Assembly (NCBI GenBank): GCA_947479995.1
Contig: CANKBT010000223.1
Span: 1 to 5,580, forward strand
Direction of reading: 5' to 3'
DNA length: 5,580 bases
Source of the DNA: Frankiaceae bacterium
GTDB taxonomy: Bacteria > Actinomycetota > Actinomycetes > Mycobacteriales > SCTD01
Positions within the stretch are counted from its first letter, which is position 1; each line of letters opens with the position of its first letter. Positions 5,040 to 5,580 of this stretch are shown piece after piece. The position numbers and the translations under genes are program-made. The notes under the pieces are model-generated. The model was not told the DNA's origin. It saw nothing but the letters and a program-made list of their open reading frames with translations, and did not search any database.

Positions 5040-5580
5040 CGCGCATCCTGGTCGCCGAGGACGAGGAGCGGATCGCCTCGTTCGTCGAGAAGGGCCTGCG
5101 CGCGGGCGGCTTCACGCCGACCCGCGTCGCCGACGGCCAGAGCGCGCTCGACCACGCGCTCACCGGCGAGTTCGACCTGCTCGTGCTCGACATCGGTCTG
5201 CCCGTGCTCGACGGCTTCGCCGTGCTGCGCCGGCTGCGGCAGGCCCGCTGCGCGATCCCGGTCGTCGTGCTCACCGCGCGCGACGGCCTCGACGACGTCG
5301 TGGCCGGCCTCGAGGGCGGGGCCGACGACTGGGTGACCAAGCCGTTCCGCTTCGAGGAGCTGCTCGCGCGCGTGCGGCTCCGGCTGCGCGACGAGCGCGG
5401 CCCCGAGGCGGCCGTCCTCGCGTACGGCGGGCTGTCGCTCGACCTGCGCACCCGCCGGGCCAGCGTCGCCGGGCGCACCGCGGAGCTGTCGGCGCGCGAG
5501 TTCGCGCTGGCCGAGGCGTTCCTGCGCAACCCCGGGCAGGTGCTGTCGCGCGAGCAGCTGCTGTCGACGGTGTGGGGCTA
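5036..5580 (+). CDS. OmpR-family response regulator (3' end outside window)
   Basis: The first 181 residues of a response regulator, of about 220-230 expected. The receiver domain (about 3-115) has acidic pocket E8/D9, phospho-acceptor D52 in LLVLDIGLP, switch residue T80 in VLTARD and K102 in GADDWVTKPF. In that last motif W99 replaces the more usual tyrosine. A short linker leads into the winged-helix DNA-binding domain (from about 130), with the typical ELSAREFALAEAFL and GQVLSREQLLSTVWGY segments; the recognition helix lies past the window end. Start GTG 5036 overlaps the kinase stop by four bases (GTGA), the usual sign of translational coupling, and has a strong GGAGGAG ribosome site. 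It is the cognate partner of the kinase. Its likely DNA target is the set of 11-bp CTCA repeats before the phosphotransferase gene, which is inference from the family's binding habit. Confidence 0.94.
   Translation, partial: MTRILVAEDEERIASFVEKGLRAGGFTPTRVADGQSALDHALTGEFDLLVLDIGLPVLDGFAVLRRLRQARCAIPVVVLTARDGLDDVVAGLEGGADDWVTKPFRFEELLARVRLRLRDERGPEAAVLAYGGLSLDLRTRRASVAGRTAELSAREFALAEAFLRNPGQVLSREQLLSTVWG

Overview
The base composition is very high in G+C, with G/C at nearly every third codon position. Several genes start at GTG, and three or four genes appear to have -10-like hexamers 6-7 bases before the start codon (leaderless style). Together with an actinobacterial type of DUF4446 protein, this points to an actinomycete (Actinomycetota). 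The genus cannot be told from this window. Gene density is high, and no RNA genes, insertion sequences or CRISPR arrays are visible.

Left block (minus strand, 1-1629): a gene for a haem-oxygenase-like, probably diiron, oxidase (HDO / 'iron-containing redox enzyme' family) is followed after only 9 bases by the N-terminal half of an arginine deiminase gene that runs off the window. The oxidase has a complete set of candidate metal ligands, E145, E178, H188, H271, D275 and H278. The spacing of the last five resembles that of the HDO domain of SznF, an enzyme that N-hydroxylates an arginine derivative. The pairing with an arginine-consuming enzyme suggests guanidino or ureido amino acid chemistry, and is the most interesting metabolic lead here.

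Divergent region (1630-1777): it separates the left block from the right block. It holds a strong leaderless promoter for the DUF4446 gene, a Shine-Dalgarno sequence for the oxidase, a strong G-quadruplex motif on the oxidase's coding strand and a small GC hairpin.

Right block (plus strand, 1778-5580): a small membrane-anchored DUF4446 protein comes first. A short regulatory segment follows, with a perfect palindrome and three head-to-tail 11-bp repeats beginning CTCA. Then come a phosphotransferase-fold (APH-like) protein, a membrane sensor histidine kinase and an OmpR-type response regulator cut by the window end. The kinase and regulator genes overlap by 4 bases, and the phosphotransferase lies 17 bases upstream of the kinase. 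The 11-bp repeat period is what OmpR-family regulators typically bind, so the segment at 2307-2351 is a good candidate for autoregulation of a phosphotransferase-kinase-regulator operon.
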